Assembly (NCBI RefSeq): GCF_030733845.1
Contig: NZ_CP132312.1
Location: forward strand, 193,501 to 257,500
DNA: 64,000 nt
Source: Shinella zoogloeoides
GTDB lineage: Bacteria > Pseudomonadota > Alphaproteobacteria > Rhizobiales > Rhizobiaceae
Direction of reading: 5' to 3'
In this document: positions 42,351 through 50,871 of the stretch, in pieces
Layout of the letters: each line of letters starts with the position of its first letter
How positions within the stretch are numbered: position 1 is the stretch's first letter
The notes under the pieces: model-generated
The model's input: the letters and a program-made list of their open reading frames with translations, nothing else
Database searches by the model: none
What the model was told of the DNA's origin: nothing
Made by a program: the position numbers and the translations under genes

Positions 42351-43304
42351 TTATCGCCTCTGCACGCCCGGAAGGACGCAAAGCATTTCAAAGAGAAGGT
42401 TGGCCGCCGTGATCGCCGTGTTGCCCGAGGGATCGTAAGGCGGGGAGACCTCGACGAGGTCGCAGCCGACGAGGTTGAGGCCCCAGCAGCCGCGGATGAT
42501 CTCCAGCGCCTGGATCGTGTTGAGGCCGGCGATCTCGGGCGTGCCGGTGCCGGGCGCGATCGACGGATCGAGGCTGTCGATGTCGAAGGAGAGATAGACC
42601 GGGCGGTCGCCCATCTGCGCGCGGACTTCCTCCATCAGCGGCGTCAGCGACTTGTGCCAGCACTCTTCCACCTGCACCACGCGGAAACCCTGCTCGCGCG
42701 ACCAGTCGAAATCGTCGGCGGCATAGCCCGTGCCGCGCACGCCGATCTGGATGCAGCGCTTGGTGTCGAGCACGCCGGCCTCGACCGCGCGGCGGAACGG
42801 TGTGCCGTGGGCGATCGGCTCACCGAACATGTGCTCGTTGATATCGGCATGGGCATCGACATGGATAAGGCCGACGGGGCCGTGTTTTTCCGCCATCGCC
42901 CGCAGGATCGGATAGGAGAGCGTGTGGTCGCCGCCGAGCGTCAGCGGGATGCAGTCGTTCTTGATGATGTCGCGATAGGCATCGGTGATGATGTCGATGC
43001 ATTTCGGCAGGTTGAACGTGTCGATCGCGACGTCGCCGATATCGGCGACCTGCAGGCTTTCGAAGGGGGCGGCGCGGGTCGCCATGTTGTAGGGGCGGAT
43101 CATGCAGCTCTCGGTGCGGATCTGCCGCGGCCCGAAGCGCGTGCCCGGCCGGTTCGACGTGCCGATATCCATGGGAATGCCGACGAAGCAGGCGTCGAGC
43201 CCTTCCGAGGTCGGCTGCGTCGGCAGGCGCATCATGGTGGCGGGGCCGCCAAAGCGCGGCATTTCGTTGCCGCCCAGCGGCTGGTTGAAGGTCTTTGTCG
43301 TCAT
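42351..43304 (-). CDS. Ureohydrolase of the agmatinase/guanidinobutyrase type
   Basis: A 317-residue arginase-superfamily enzyme hydrolysing a guanidino group to urea and an amine. All manganese ligands are present: LGGDHTLS, VDAHADI and LSFDIDSLDPS, and the GTPEIAGL loop follows. The N-terminus NQPLGGNEMPRFGG is typical of the guanidinobutyrase/guanidinopropionase subgroup. By operon it should convert 4-guanidinobutyrate to GABA and urea. Start at 43304 has GGAGGAAAACAG before it. The thiamine-diphosphate gene begins 4 bases after its stop. Confidence 0.85.
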   Translation of the reverse strand: MTTKTFNQPLGGNEMPRFGGPATMMRLPTQPTSEGLDACFVGIPMDIGTSNRPGTRFGPRQIRTESCMIRPYNMATRAAPFESLQVADIGDVAIDTFNLPKCIDIITDAYRDIIKNDCIPLTLGGDHTLSYPILRAMAEKHGPVGLIHVDAHADINEHMFGEPIAHGTPFRRAVEAGVLDTKRCIQIGVRGTGYAADDFDWSREQGFRVVQVEECWHKSLTPLMEEVRAQMGDRPVYLSFDIDSLDPSIAPGTGTPEIAGLNTIQALEIIRGCWGLNLVGCDLVEVSPPYDPSGNTAITAANLLFEMLCVLPGVQRR

Positions 43305-43400
43305 CTGTTTTCCTCCGGCGGGGCGGTGTTTCACGTCTTTTGCCCCGACCTGACTGCACTCTACGAGACTTGCCCGAACGGCTGGAATACCCCTTTTCGA

Positions 43401-44273
43401 TTATTCTTCGGCCCGGGGCAGGATAAGGCAGGGCACGGGCGCGTTGTGCACGATCTTGCGGGCGTTCGAACCGAGGAAGACGCGCAGGATCGGCCCGAGC
43501 TTGCTGGAGCCGAGCACGAGCAGTTCTCCCTCCTCCCAGGAGAGCGACTCGAAGGCGGCCTTCCAGGTCGGCCCGTCCGCGATTTCGGCGGACAGGCCCT
43601 TCTGATCCGCCAGCAGGGCCGTCTGGGCATCCCGCGCCTGTTCGCGCAGCACGTTGGAAACGAACTGCTCCGCGTCGTAGCCCGCGCCCGTCGGGTACAT
43701 CTGCTTGTCGCGCACCACGAAGGTCACGAGACGGAGCGGAACCGTGTATTCCCGGGCCAGTGCGGCGCTGCGCGCGACGATGCCGGGTGCCGAAGACGAG
43801 CCGGAATAGGCGGCGCTGAGCCGTCGTACAAGGGTCCCGGGCCCGGCCGAATAGCCGTGCGGCGCCACGGCGATCGGCAGATGCGCCGAGCGCAGCAATT
43901 CCGTCGTCACGCCGCCCTCGCCGAAATAGCCGAGCGGCGCTTCGCGTGCCGAGCCGAGCACGAGGCAGTCGGCCCCGATATCCGAGGCGGCCCTGATCAG
44001 GCCCTCGCGGGCCGAAGGGGCGGAAACGGCCATGAACTCGGCGGTGACGTCGGCGGGCAGCGCCGCTTTCGCCTCTGCCTGAACCGTTACCGTGTGGCGG
44101 GCGAGGAAGCTGCCATATTCGCCGTCGACGCGCGCCGGCGAGGGATGCCCCCAGGTGTCGGGCGTCACGGTGCAGGCGAAAAGCGAGGCCTTGCAGGACC
44201 GGGCGAGCATCGCGCCCAGCGCCAATGCCTCCTGTCCGCCCTGGTCGGCGGAAAGTCCGACGAGGATCTTCAT
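43401..44273 (-). CDS. Universal stress protein with two Usp domains
   Basis: A 290-residue protein with tandem UspA domains. The second domain has the ATP-binding pattern VLGSSKLGPILRVFLGSNA; the first has VLGSAREAPLGYFGEGG, a looser version. Its 5' end overlaps the permease gene by 4 bases, so it is made together with the transporter. Usp domains beside amino acid permeases may bind nucleotide and tune transport or metabolism; the actual role is unknown. Confidence 0.83.
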   Translation of the reverse strand: MKILVGLSADQGGQEALALGAMLARSCKASLFACTVTPDTWGHPSPARVDGEYGSFLARHTVTVQAEAKAALPADVTAEFMAVSAPSAREGLIRAASDIGADCLVLGSAREAPLGYFGEGGVTTELLRSAHLPIAVAPHGYSAGPGTLVRRLSAAYSGSSSAPGIVARSAALAREYTVPLRLVTFVVRDKQMYPTGAGYDAEQFVSNVLREQARDAQTALLADQKGLSAEIADGPTWKAAFESLSWEEGELLVLGSSKLGPILRVFLGSNARKIVHNAPVPCLILPRAEE

Positions 44274-45763
44274 TCCGCTGCCTCGCCGAGGGCATCCGGC
44301 TTTTCAAGCCGCGAATTGCGGGCGGAATAACCGAAATAGACGAGCGCCGCGATCGCGACCCAGACGCCGGTGATGGCGTAGACCATCCAGCTCAGCTTGA
44401 AGATCAGGTAAAGGCAGGCCGTGATGGAGAGGATCGGCAGGACGGGGCCGAAGGGCACCCGGTAGCCGCGCGGCATGTCCGGCTGCGTATACCGCAGGAT
44501 CAGGACGCCGGCCGAAACCACGGTGAAAGCGGTGAGTGTGCCCATGCTGGTCAGGTCCCACAAGAGGCCCGAGGGCACGAAGGCGGCGATCAGCGAGACG
44601 AAGATCGCGACGATGATCGTGCAGGCGACCGGCGTCATGCTGCGCGGATCGACCTTGTGGAAGATCGAGGGCAGAAGGCCGTCGCGCGAGACCGCGAAGA
44701 GGATGCGCGACTGGCCGTAGAGCACGATCAGCGTCACGGAGAAGATCGAGATCACCGCGCCGGCGGCAAGCAGGTTTGCCGGCCAGGCGGCGCCCGTGAG
44801 GTTCTGCAGGATGGTGGCAAGGCCGGCTTCCTGGCCCTCGAAGGCGCCGGCCGGCTGCACGCCGAGCGCCGCGAGGGCGACAAGCACATAGAAGCCGGTA
44901 ACGATGACGAGCGCCGAGATGATGGCGATCGGCAGGTTGCGCCGCGGGTTGACCACTTCCTCGCCCGCCGTGGAAACGGCATCGAGGCCGACGAAGGTGA
45001 AGAAGATGGAGGCCGCGGCCGCCTGTACCCCGCCGAAGCCGCTTTCATTGAAGAAGGGCGTGAAGTTGGCGCTGTTGAAGGCGCTTCCGGCGATCACGAT
45101 GAAGAGCGCGAGCACGGCGAGCTTGACCAGCACCATGATGGCGTTGGCGCGGGCCGATTCCTTCGCGCCGCGCAGCAGCAGGACGCAGCAGAGCATGACG
45201 AGGATGACGGCCGGCAGGTTGATGATGCCGGAGCCTTCCTGGAAGAAGGCCATGGCGAAGGGATGATCGCCATCGACGATGGTGATCGGCCCCTTGATCA
45301 TCCAGCCAGGCAGCACGATGCCGGTGATGTTGAAAAGCAGCTTCTCGACATATTCGGCCCAGCCCACCGCAACGGCGGCGGCGGAGATGCCGTATTCCAG
45401 CACCAGGCAGGCGGCGACGAAGAAGGCGATGCCCTCGCCGAGCGTCGCATAGGCATAGGAATAGGAGGAGCCCGAGACCGGGATCATCGAACTCATTTCC
45501 GCATAGCAGAGCGCCGAAAGGCCGGCCGCGACCGCCGCGATGACGAAGGAGATGACCACTGCGGGCCCGGCAACCGGCACCTGCTCGCTCAGCACGAAGA
45601 AGATACCCGTGCCGATCGTCGCGCCGACGCCGAACATGATCAACTGGAACAGCGTGATCGAGCGCCCGAGATGGCCGTGTCCGTCACCCGCGCCCGACGT
45701 GTCGGCCACGAGCCGGTCGACCGGCTTCTTGCGCGTGATCTGCTCAAGGATAGATGATGCCAT
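44270..45763 (-). CDS. APC-superfamily cationic amino acid-type permease
   Basis: A 497-residue inner-membrane transporter with about 12 to 14 segments. The first helix has the APC glycine motif GVGATIGTGIFFVL, and TFVGLDAVSTAGEEVVNPRRNLP is the characteristic loop of the CAT/YfnA group. It should import a cationic or neutral amino acid; arginine fits the operon. The start at 45763 was preferred because a GGAGGGGAG box precedes it; a longer open frame upstream has no features. It leads the ten-gene minus-strand operon. Confidence 0.85.
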   Translation of the reverse strand: MASSILEQITRKKPVDRLVADTSGAGDGHGHLGRSITLFQLIMFGVGATIGTGIFFVLSEQVPVAGPAVVISFVIAAVAAGLSALCYAEMSSMIPVSGSSYSYAYATLGEGIAFFVAACLVLEYGISAAAVAVGWAEYVEKLLFNITGIVLPGWMIKGPITIVDGDHPFAMAFFQEGSGIINLPAVILVMLCCVLLLRGAKESARANAIMVLVKLAVLALFIVIAGSAFNSANFTPFFNESGFGGVQAAAASIFFTFVGLDAVSTAGEEVVNPRRNLPIAIISALVIVTGFYVLVALAALGVQPAGAFEGQEAGLATILQNLTGAAWPANLLAAGAVISIFSVTLIVLYGQSRILFAVSRDGLLPSIFHKVDPRSMTPVACTIIVAIFVSLIAAFVPSGLLWDLTSMGTLTAFTVVSAGVLILRYTQPDMPRGYRVPFGPVLPILSITACLYLIFKLSWMVYAITGVWVAIAALVYFGYSARNSRLEKPDALGEAAE

Positions 45764-46037
45764 CGTTCTCCCCTCCGATGTCCTCCAACATGGCAAACTG
45801 TAGCGCCGGGCGCGGCAAAGGTGCTGCCGTATTTCTGTCGTCTTCCGGCACTTGCTGCTGCGTGCCATGCCCTTTGCGACAGTTTTTATCGCCGGTGCCC
45901 GGGGTCTTGCGGGGGAGCCGCAATGTGGTCCGGAGGCCAGCTTGACAGGGTCGGAACAAACGTATCCTTATGGTTCGAGGCTTCGGGCCACGCTCATCGG
46001 GAGGCCGCATGGCCCGGTCCATGCAGGGGGCGAGTGA
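45764..46037. promoter_or_regulatory. Divergent promoter region between permease operon and Lrp gene
   Basis: A 274-bp region without a gene. On the plus strand TTGACA (45942-45947) is followed 15 bp later by TATCCT (45963-45968), a possible promoter for the Lrp gene. The minus-strand promoter of the permease operon must lie here too. Lrp-family regulators normally bind upstream of the genes they control, so this is the expected operator region; no single palindrome stands out. Confidence 0.45.
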
Positions 46038-46580
46038 ATGAAGGATGAAGACGGGTCGATCCGGCTCGATCAGATCGACTTGCGCATTCTGGCATGTCTT
46101 CAGGCCAATGCGCGCGTGACGAACCAGGAACTGGCCGATGCCGTGGGCCTCTCGCCGAGCCCCTGCCTTCAGCGCGTCAAGCGCCTCGAAAAGGCCGGCG
46201 TTATCAACAGCTACCATGCCAGCATCGATCTCGCGAAGGTCTGCCGCCATGTGGACGTCATCGCCGCGGTGACGCTCAACAGCCATGGTCTGGAGGATTT
46301 CGAGATCTTCGAGAAGATGGTCGAGGAGATGCGCTACGTGGTGGAATGCACCAAGGTCAGCGGTCCGATCGACTATCTCGTGCGCTTCGTCTGCCCTGAT
46401 ATCGGCTCCTACCAGATGCTGTCGGATGAGCTGCTGCGGCTCGGTCCCAAGATCGGCAACCTCTCCAGCTATATCGTGCTCAAATCGAGCAAGCGCTACC
46501 GCGGCGTCGCCTTCGACGATCTGGTCTCCCCCTCGCCCCGGGGCGTGCCGGCGCGGCCCGCGCCACGCGCGGGCAAATAG
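46038..46580 (+). CDS. Lrp/AsnC-family transcriptional regulator
   Basis: A 180-residue regulator. The N-terminal helix-turn-helix is at about residues 8-60 (LDQIDLRILACLQANARVTN, then LADAVGLSPSPCLQRVKRLE), followed by the RAM amino-acid-binding domain. GGGGGCGAG lies upstream of the ATG. Divergent to the ten-gene amino acid operon, it probably activates it in response to an amino acid such as arginine. A poorly conserved basic tail of about 20 residues extends beyond the RAM domain. Confidence 0.88.
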   Translation: MKDEDGSIRLDQIDLRILACLQANARVTNQELADAVGLSPSPCLQRVKRLEKAGVINSYHASIDLAKVCRHVDVIAAVTLNSHGLEDFEIFEKMVEEMRYVVECTKVSGPIDYLVRFVCPDIGSYQMLSDELLRLGPKIGNLSSYIVLKSSKRYRGVAFDDLVSPSPRGVPARPAPRAGK

Positions 46581-46598
46581 TTTCATCGAGATCTGGAA

Positions 46599-47513
46599 AT
46601 GATGTCAGGCTCCCTTTCCGACGCAAGCGTCCTGCCGACCTCCACCGGCCGCCGGGAAAATACCCGCTTCCTGATCGCAGGCGTCCAGATGCCCGTACCG
46701 ATCTCCGGCCGCAACATCCCGGCGATGACGATCGAGATCGAAAAGACCATGGCGCTCTATCCGGGCACGGACATGATCGTCTTTTCCGAGCTTGCCATGC
46801 ACGGTCCGCTGCATGCCTGCGCGGCGGAGAACCCGGCGGCGGACGAAGCCGTTTTCCAGGCGCTCGCCGCGAAGCACCGGGTGTGGATCATTCCCGGCAG
46901 CTACTTCGTGCACCGCGACGGCAGGACGTACAACCACTCCATCGTCATCAACCCGGACGGCGAGGTCGTCGGGCGCTATGACAAGATGTTCCCCTTCATG
47001 CCCTTCGAGGCGGGCGTGACGGGCGGGACCGACTTCCTGATCTTCGACGTGCCGGATGTGGGCCGTTTCGGCCTTTCCATCTGCTACGACATCTGGTTCC
47101 CCGAGACGACGCGCACGCTGACGTCGGCGGGCGTGGAGGTGCTCATCCATCCCGTGCTGACCGGTACGACGGACCGCAAGGCGGAGCTTGCCATCGTGCA
47201 GGCGACGGCGGCGATGTTCTCCTGCTATGTCGTCGACGTGAACGGGCTCGATGCCGGCGGCGTCGGCCGCTCGCTCGTGGCCGATCCGACCGGCAATGTC
47301 GTGCACCAGTGCGGCCAGGTGACGGAAATCTTCCCGATCAACATCGATCTCGGCCTGGTGCGCCAGGTGCGCGCGGAAGGGGCCAACGGCCTCGGCCAGG
47401 TGCTGAAATCCTACCGCGACCGCACCGTTACCTTCTCCACCTACGAGAATGGCGGCGCGTCGGCCTATCTCGACAGCCTCGGGCCGCTTGTGCCGATGCC
47501 GAAACGGCGTTGA
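46599..47513 (+). CDS. Nitrilase-superfamily amidohydrolase
   Basis: A 304-residue carbon-nitrogen hydrolase with the E-K-C triad: Glu in FSELAMHG, Lys in YDKMFPFMP and Cys in SICYDIWFPE. Members split amides, nitriles or N-carbamoyl groups. It is 18 bases after the Lrp gene and belongs to the same plus-strand unit, so it may act on an amide linked to the arginine or GABA route, e.g. a guanidinobutyramide or carbamoylputrescine-like compound. ATG codons at 46599 and 46602 are equally possible. Confidence 0.83.
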   Translation: MMSGSLSDASVLPTSTGRRENTRFLIAGVQMPVPISGRNIPAMTIEIEKTMALYPGTDMIVFSELAMHGPLHACAAENPAADEAVFQALAAKHRVWIIPGSYFVHRDGRTYNHSIVINPDGEVVGRYDKMFPFMPFEAGVTGGTDFLIFDVPDVGRFGLSICYDIWFPETTRTLTSAGVEVLIHPVLTGTTDRKAELAIVQATAAMFSCYVVDVNGLDAGGVGRSLVADPTGNVVHQCGQVTEIFPINIDLGLVRQVRAEGANGLGQVLKSYRDRTVTFSTYENGGASAYLDSLGPLVPMPKRR

Positions 47514-48449
47514 TCACGTCCAGGTGTAGCGGACGATGTGGAAGAAGACGGGCGCGGCGAAGACGAGGCTGTCGGCCCGGTCCAGCATGCCGCCATGGCC
47601 CTCGATCATATGGCCCCAGTCCTTCACCCCGCGGTCGCGCTTGATGGCGGAGGCGACGAGGCCGCCGAAAAAGCCCATGATGCAGGCAAGGCCCGCAAGG
47701 ACACCCGCCTCGACCGGCGAGAAGGGCGTCAGCCAGTAGAGCCCGGCGCCGAGCAGGGACGCGCTCGCAATGCCGCCGACCAGTCCCTCCCAGGTCTTCG
47801 AGGGCGAGATGTTCGGCGCGACCTTGTGCCGGCCGAACAGCTTTCCGAAGATGTATTGCAGCACGTCGCTGCCCTGCACGGTCGCGATCAGGAAGGCGAT
47901 GAGCAGCAGGCCGCGTCCCTCGTTGCCCGGAATGGGCAGCGTCACCAGCGCCGGCACATGGCTGATGCAGTAGACGGACAGCATGATGCCCCATTGCTGC
48001 TCGCTGACCCGTTCGAGGAAACGGGAGGTGTCGCCGCGGATCGCCGTCAGCGCCGGCATGGCGAGGAAGCAGTAGACCGGGATGAAGATCGCGTAGAGCC
48101 CGTACCAGTCGATCCAGATCAGGTAATATTGCACCGGTATGACGATGAGGAACATGCCGATGAGCGTCCAGCGGTCGGCATGGCGGGTATTGGTAAGCGT
48201 CACATATTCGCGCAGCGCCGCGAAGGAGACGAAGGCGAAGAGCAGGATCACGCCGCCTGTGCCGAACAGGAAGGCGAGGCTGATGCCCGCCACCATGATC
48301 CACCAGGCCTTGATGCGCGCATTGAGGTTTTCGAGCGTGGAGGGCAGCGGCTTGGCGCTACGGTAGGACAATACCCCTGCAACGACGCTCGCCGTGACGA
48401 GCACGGCGACAAGGCCGAGGGCGAGGCGTGTGGTGTCGTCGCTGATCAA
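47514..48449 (-). CDS. CdsA-like phosphatidate cytidylyltransferase
   Basis: A 311-residue integral membrane protein of the CdsA family, making CDP-diacylglycerol or a related CDP-lipid. The C-terminal signature is seen in PNISPSKTWEGLVGGIASA and the conserved KDWGHMIEGHGGMLDRADSL stretch; about eight hydrophobic segments are present. The likely start is a TTG at 48449 that overlaps the stop of the acyltransferase gene (TTGA), with AAGGA 9 bases upstream. It corresponds in function to YnbB of the E. coli ynb set. Its stop abuts the nitrilase stop. Confidence 0.83.
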   Translation of the reverse strand: MISDDTTRLALGLVAVLVTASVVAGVLSYRSAKPLPSTLENLNARIKAWWIMVAGISLAFLFGTGGVILLFAFVSFAALREYVTLTNTRHADRWTLIGMFLIVIPVQYYLIWIDWYGLYAIFIPVYCFLAMPALTAIRGDTSRFLERVSEQQWGIMLSVYCISHVPALVTLPIPGNEGRGLLLIAFLIATVQGSDVLQYIFGKLFGRHKVAPNISPSKTWEGLVGGIASASLLGAGLYWLTPFSPVEAGVLAGLACIMGFFGGLVASAIKRDRGVKDWGHMIEGHGGMLDRADSLVFAAPVFFHIVRYTWT

Positions 48450-49099
48450 CGGGTTCCATCCTTCCTGGGCGCAAGCGCCAGCAGCGCCTGCCTTGCACGA
48501 TCGAGAAACACTTTGCGGTCCTCCCCTTCCTCCAGCGCGACCGGTGCGCCGAACACGACGCGGCAGAGCAGCGGCACCGGCAGCACCGCGCCCTTGGGCA
48601 GCACGCGGGACATGTTCTCGATCCAGCAGGGTACGAGCTCGACATTCGGACGCGCGGCGGCGAGATTGTAGAGGCCGGAGCGGAAGCGCAGCAGCGGCTC
48701 CTCCGTCATGTTGCGCGTGCCTTCGGGGAAAAAGATCAGGGACTGGCCCGCATCGAGCGCGGCGAGCATGACCTGCATCGGATCGGCTGTGCGCTCCACC
48801 CAGTTGCGCTCGACGAGGACCGTCCGCAGCATCCTGCCGGAAATGAAGCGGCGGACGGGGTCGGCGTTCCAGTAGTCGGCGCCGGCCACGGCGGCGGTGC
48901 GGCTGCGCTCGGCGGGATGCAGGCAGGTCGAGACCAGGATGAAGTCGCCATGGCTGGCATGGTTGGCGAAATAGATCCGCTGCCGGCCGTTCGGCGCGGC
49001 GCCGGCCCAGATCGGCCTGACGCCGGTGACGGCGCGCGAAAGGCCGGCGAGCAGCGCGCCGGACACGGTTTGCAGGAGGGAAGCGCCGTTGCTCAACAC
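48446..49099 (-). CDS. 1-acyl-glycerol-3-phosphate acyltransferase (PlsC-like)
   Basis: A 217-residue acyltransferase with the NHxxxxD motif in FANHASHGDFILVS and the glycerophosphate-site motif FFPEGTR. It should add a second acyl chain to a lysophospholipid. The start is either GTG at 49099 or TTG at 49096; both overlap the stop of the small membrane-protein gene. A GGAG box 9 bases before the GTG favours it. It sits between the small membrane gene and the CdsA-like gene in one tightly packed operon. Confidence 0.78.
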   Translation of the reverse strand: MLSNGASLLQTVSGALLAGLSRAVTGVRPIWAGAAPNGRQRIYFANHASHGDFILVSTCLHPAERSRTAAVAGADYWNADPVRRFISGRMLRTVLVERNWVERTADPMQVMLAALDAGQSLIFFPEGTRNMTEEPLLRFRSGLYNLAAARPNVELVPCWIENMSRVLPKGAVLPVPLLCRVVFGAPVALEEGEDRKVFLDRARQALLALAPRKDGTR

Positions 49100-49533
49100 A
49101 GGCCCGCTCCATCCACCGTGTCGAGCAGCAGCACGGCGTAGAGCAGCCCGCCCACGATCAGCGCGATCCGCTGTTTCCAGATGAGCCGGCGGCATCCCGC
49201 AAGGCGAGCGTCGAGCGGCGCGGGCGCGCCGCCGCGGCTGCGAAGCCCCATGCGGGCGAGCACGTCGTCGATGGCAGCAAGTCCGGTGGTTTCTTCCTCG
49301 TGGGATGCGGCGAGCCGGAACAGCGCGGCATCGAACAGGAGATGCACCGACAGCGCGAGCGGCAGCAGGCAGAAGAAGAGAAGCAGCCACCAGGCGAGCG
49401 GCCCGGTAAAGCCGTGCGCACCCGCCGTCGGCGGGGCCACGGCGAGAATGAGGAGTGCCATCGCTCCGCCGGCAAGGGCGTTACGGCGGAGGCGCCGGGC
49501 GGCATCGGTCGCGCGGGTCTTCCACTCGGTCAT
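49093..49533 (-). CDS. Small membrane protein of unknown function
   Basis: A 146-residue protein with four hydrophobic segments: AMALLILAVAPPTAG, AWWLLLFFCLLPLALSVHLL, a short cytoplasmic domain with DVLARMGL, and IALIVGGLLYAVLLLDTV. No family is recognised. The stop overlaps the acyltransferase start and its own start overlaps the PAP2-phosphatase gene by 4 bases (ATGA), so it is a built-in member of the lipid operon. Confidence 0.7.
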   Translation of the reverse strand: MTEWKTRATDAARRLRRNALAGGAMALLILAVAPPTAGAHGFTGPLAWWLLLFFCLLPLALSVHLLFDAALFRLAASHEEETTGLAAIDDVLARMGLRSRGGAPAPLDARLAGCRRLIWKQRIALIVGGLLYAVLLLDTVDGAGLC

Positions 49534-50864
49534 CGCGCCGCCTCTTCGATGCGGGCATAGGCCTCGAAAGGAAGATGGACGGGCCTTCCCGCCACCTTGA
49601 TCTGGGCGACGGCCGCTGCGGCATTCCCGGCATGCCCCGCCCGGACAAGGGCGCAGGCCGCGACGACGGCGCTGCGCTGGAAACCGAGCGCGCAGCAGAT
49701 CAGGACCGGGCCGTGGCGGCGCGCCTCCTCGACCACCAGGGCCGCATCGCGGATGCGGGCGGCGGGAACGGGAATGAGGTCGAGCGAGGGGAAGGCGCGC
49801 CAGGCAAGGCCCGCCACGGCAAGGCCGGGCAATTCCGCCGCCATGTCGATCACGGCGACATAGGTCGAAAGCTCATGGCGCCTCGGGACGCGGCCGAGGA
49901 AGATGCCGTCCGCGATCTCGGTCGCCGCCGGAAGCCGCCGGGTCCACCAGCGGACATTGAGCCGTGCGCCGGCCCGGTAGGGCATGAGCAGCCAGCGGCT
50001 TGCGAGGGTAATCCGGCCATCCGCCTGCTTCTGGAACACCGCCGTCCCGGCGCCGGCATAGCCGAGCGCGACGATGGCGAGGGCAAGGGCCGGCCAGAGG
50101 AGCAGCAGGCCGGCGCCGGAATCGCGCGTCGCCAGCACGGTCAGCACGAGAAGCGCCGCCGCGCCCGCGGCATAGCAAGTTGCCAGTCGCCAGGCCTTCG
50201 GATCGTCCGTCAGTCGAAAGCCGGCGAGTGGCGAGGGTTTTCGCGGCGGAAACAGCCAGAGGGCGAAGAGGCCGAGCAGCGCGCCGGTGGGAATATCGAT
50301 GATGTGGTGCTGCCGCGTCGTCAGCACGGAAAGGCCGATCAAGAGACTCCAGACGTGCCAGAGCGCGAGCCCCGCCCCGCGCAGCCGGCCGCGCCAGTGA
50401 TCCCAGATGATGACGAGCAGTGCGATATGCAGCGACGGCGCCTGGTTGAACGGCTTGTCGAAGCCGCCGAGGACATCGAACATGAAGCCCGGCAGGCCGT
50501 CCGTTTCCGGCCGCACGAAAATCGCCTGCAAGGGAAAGGCGATGAAGCAGGCGACGGCGACGATCTGCGCTGTGAGGTAGCGCCGCGCCAGCCGGCCGAC
50601 CTCCTCCGGTGTCTCGTTGACGAAGAGCGACAGCGCGTAGAAGGCGTTGATCGACCAGTAGGGAACGATCGTCCAGGCGATGAAGGGGATATACCGTTCC
50701 CAGCCGAAGGCGAGGTTCGGCACGTCGGCGCGCAGCGAGGCCAGCCAGTTCGCCGTGCCGTAGGTGAGGTAGAAGAACGGCGCGAGGACGGCGAGCCAGA
50801 GCGCCGCCGCGCGGAAGACGGCGCGACGGTCGACGGCCGGAACGGATGCAACCCCCTCCCCCAT
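49530..50864 (-). CDS. PAP2-type membrane phosphatase fused to a dual-specificity protein phosphatase (YnbD-like)
   Basis: A 444-residue two-domain protein. The first part (about 15-270) has six to eight membrane segments with the PAP2 histidines visible in APSLHIALL and TTRQHHIIDIPTG. After more membrane segments, a cytoplasmic domain (about 320-444) has the Cys-x5-Arg phosphatase loop in ICCALGFQRSA. The same arrangement is known from E. coli YnbD. The first domain may dephosphorylate or transfer a phosphorylated headgroup; the second a phospho-protein or phosphoinositide-like head. The gap to the next gene is 7 bases. Confidence 0.82.
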   Translation of the reverse strand: MGEGVASVPAVDRRAVFRAAALWLAVLAPFFYLTYGTANWLASLRADVPNLAFGWERYIPFIAWTIVPYWSINAFYALSLFVNETPEEVGRLARRYLTAQIVAVACFIAFPLQAIFVRPETDGLPGFMFDVLGGFDKPFNQAPSLHIALLVIIWDHWRGRLRGAGLALWHVWSLLIGLSVLTTRQHHIIDIPTGALLGLFALWLFPPRKPSPLAGFRLTDDPKAWRLATCYAAGAAALLVLTVLATRDSGAGLLLLWPALALAIVALGYAGAGTAVFQKQADGRITLASRWLLMPYRAGARLNVRWWTRRLPAATEIADGIFLGRVPRRHELSTYVAVIDMAAELPGLAVAGLAWRAFPSLDLIPVPAARIRDAALVVEEARRHGPVLICCALGFQRSAVVAACALVRAGHAGNAAAAVAQIKVAGRPVHLPFEAYARIEEAAR

Positions 50865-50871
50865 GCGGTCC

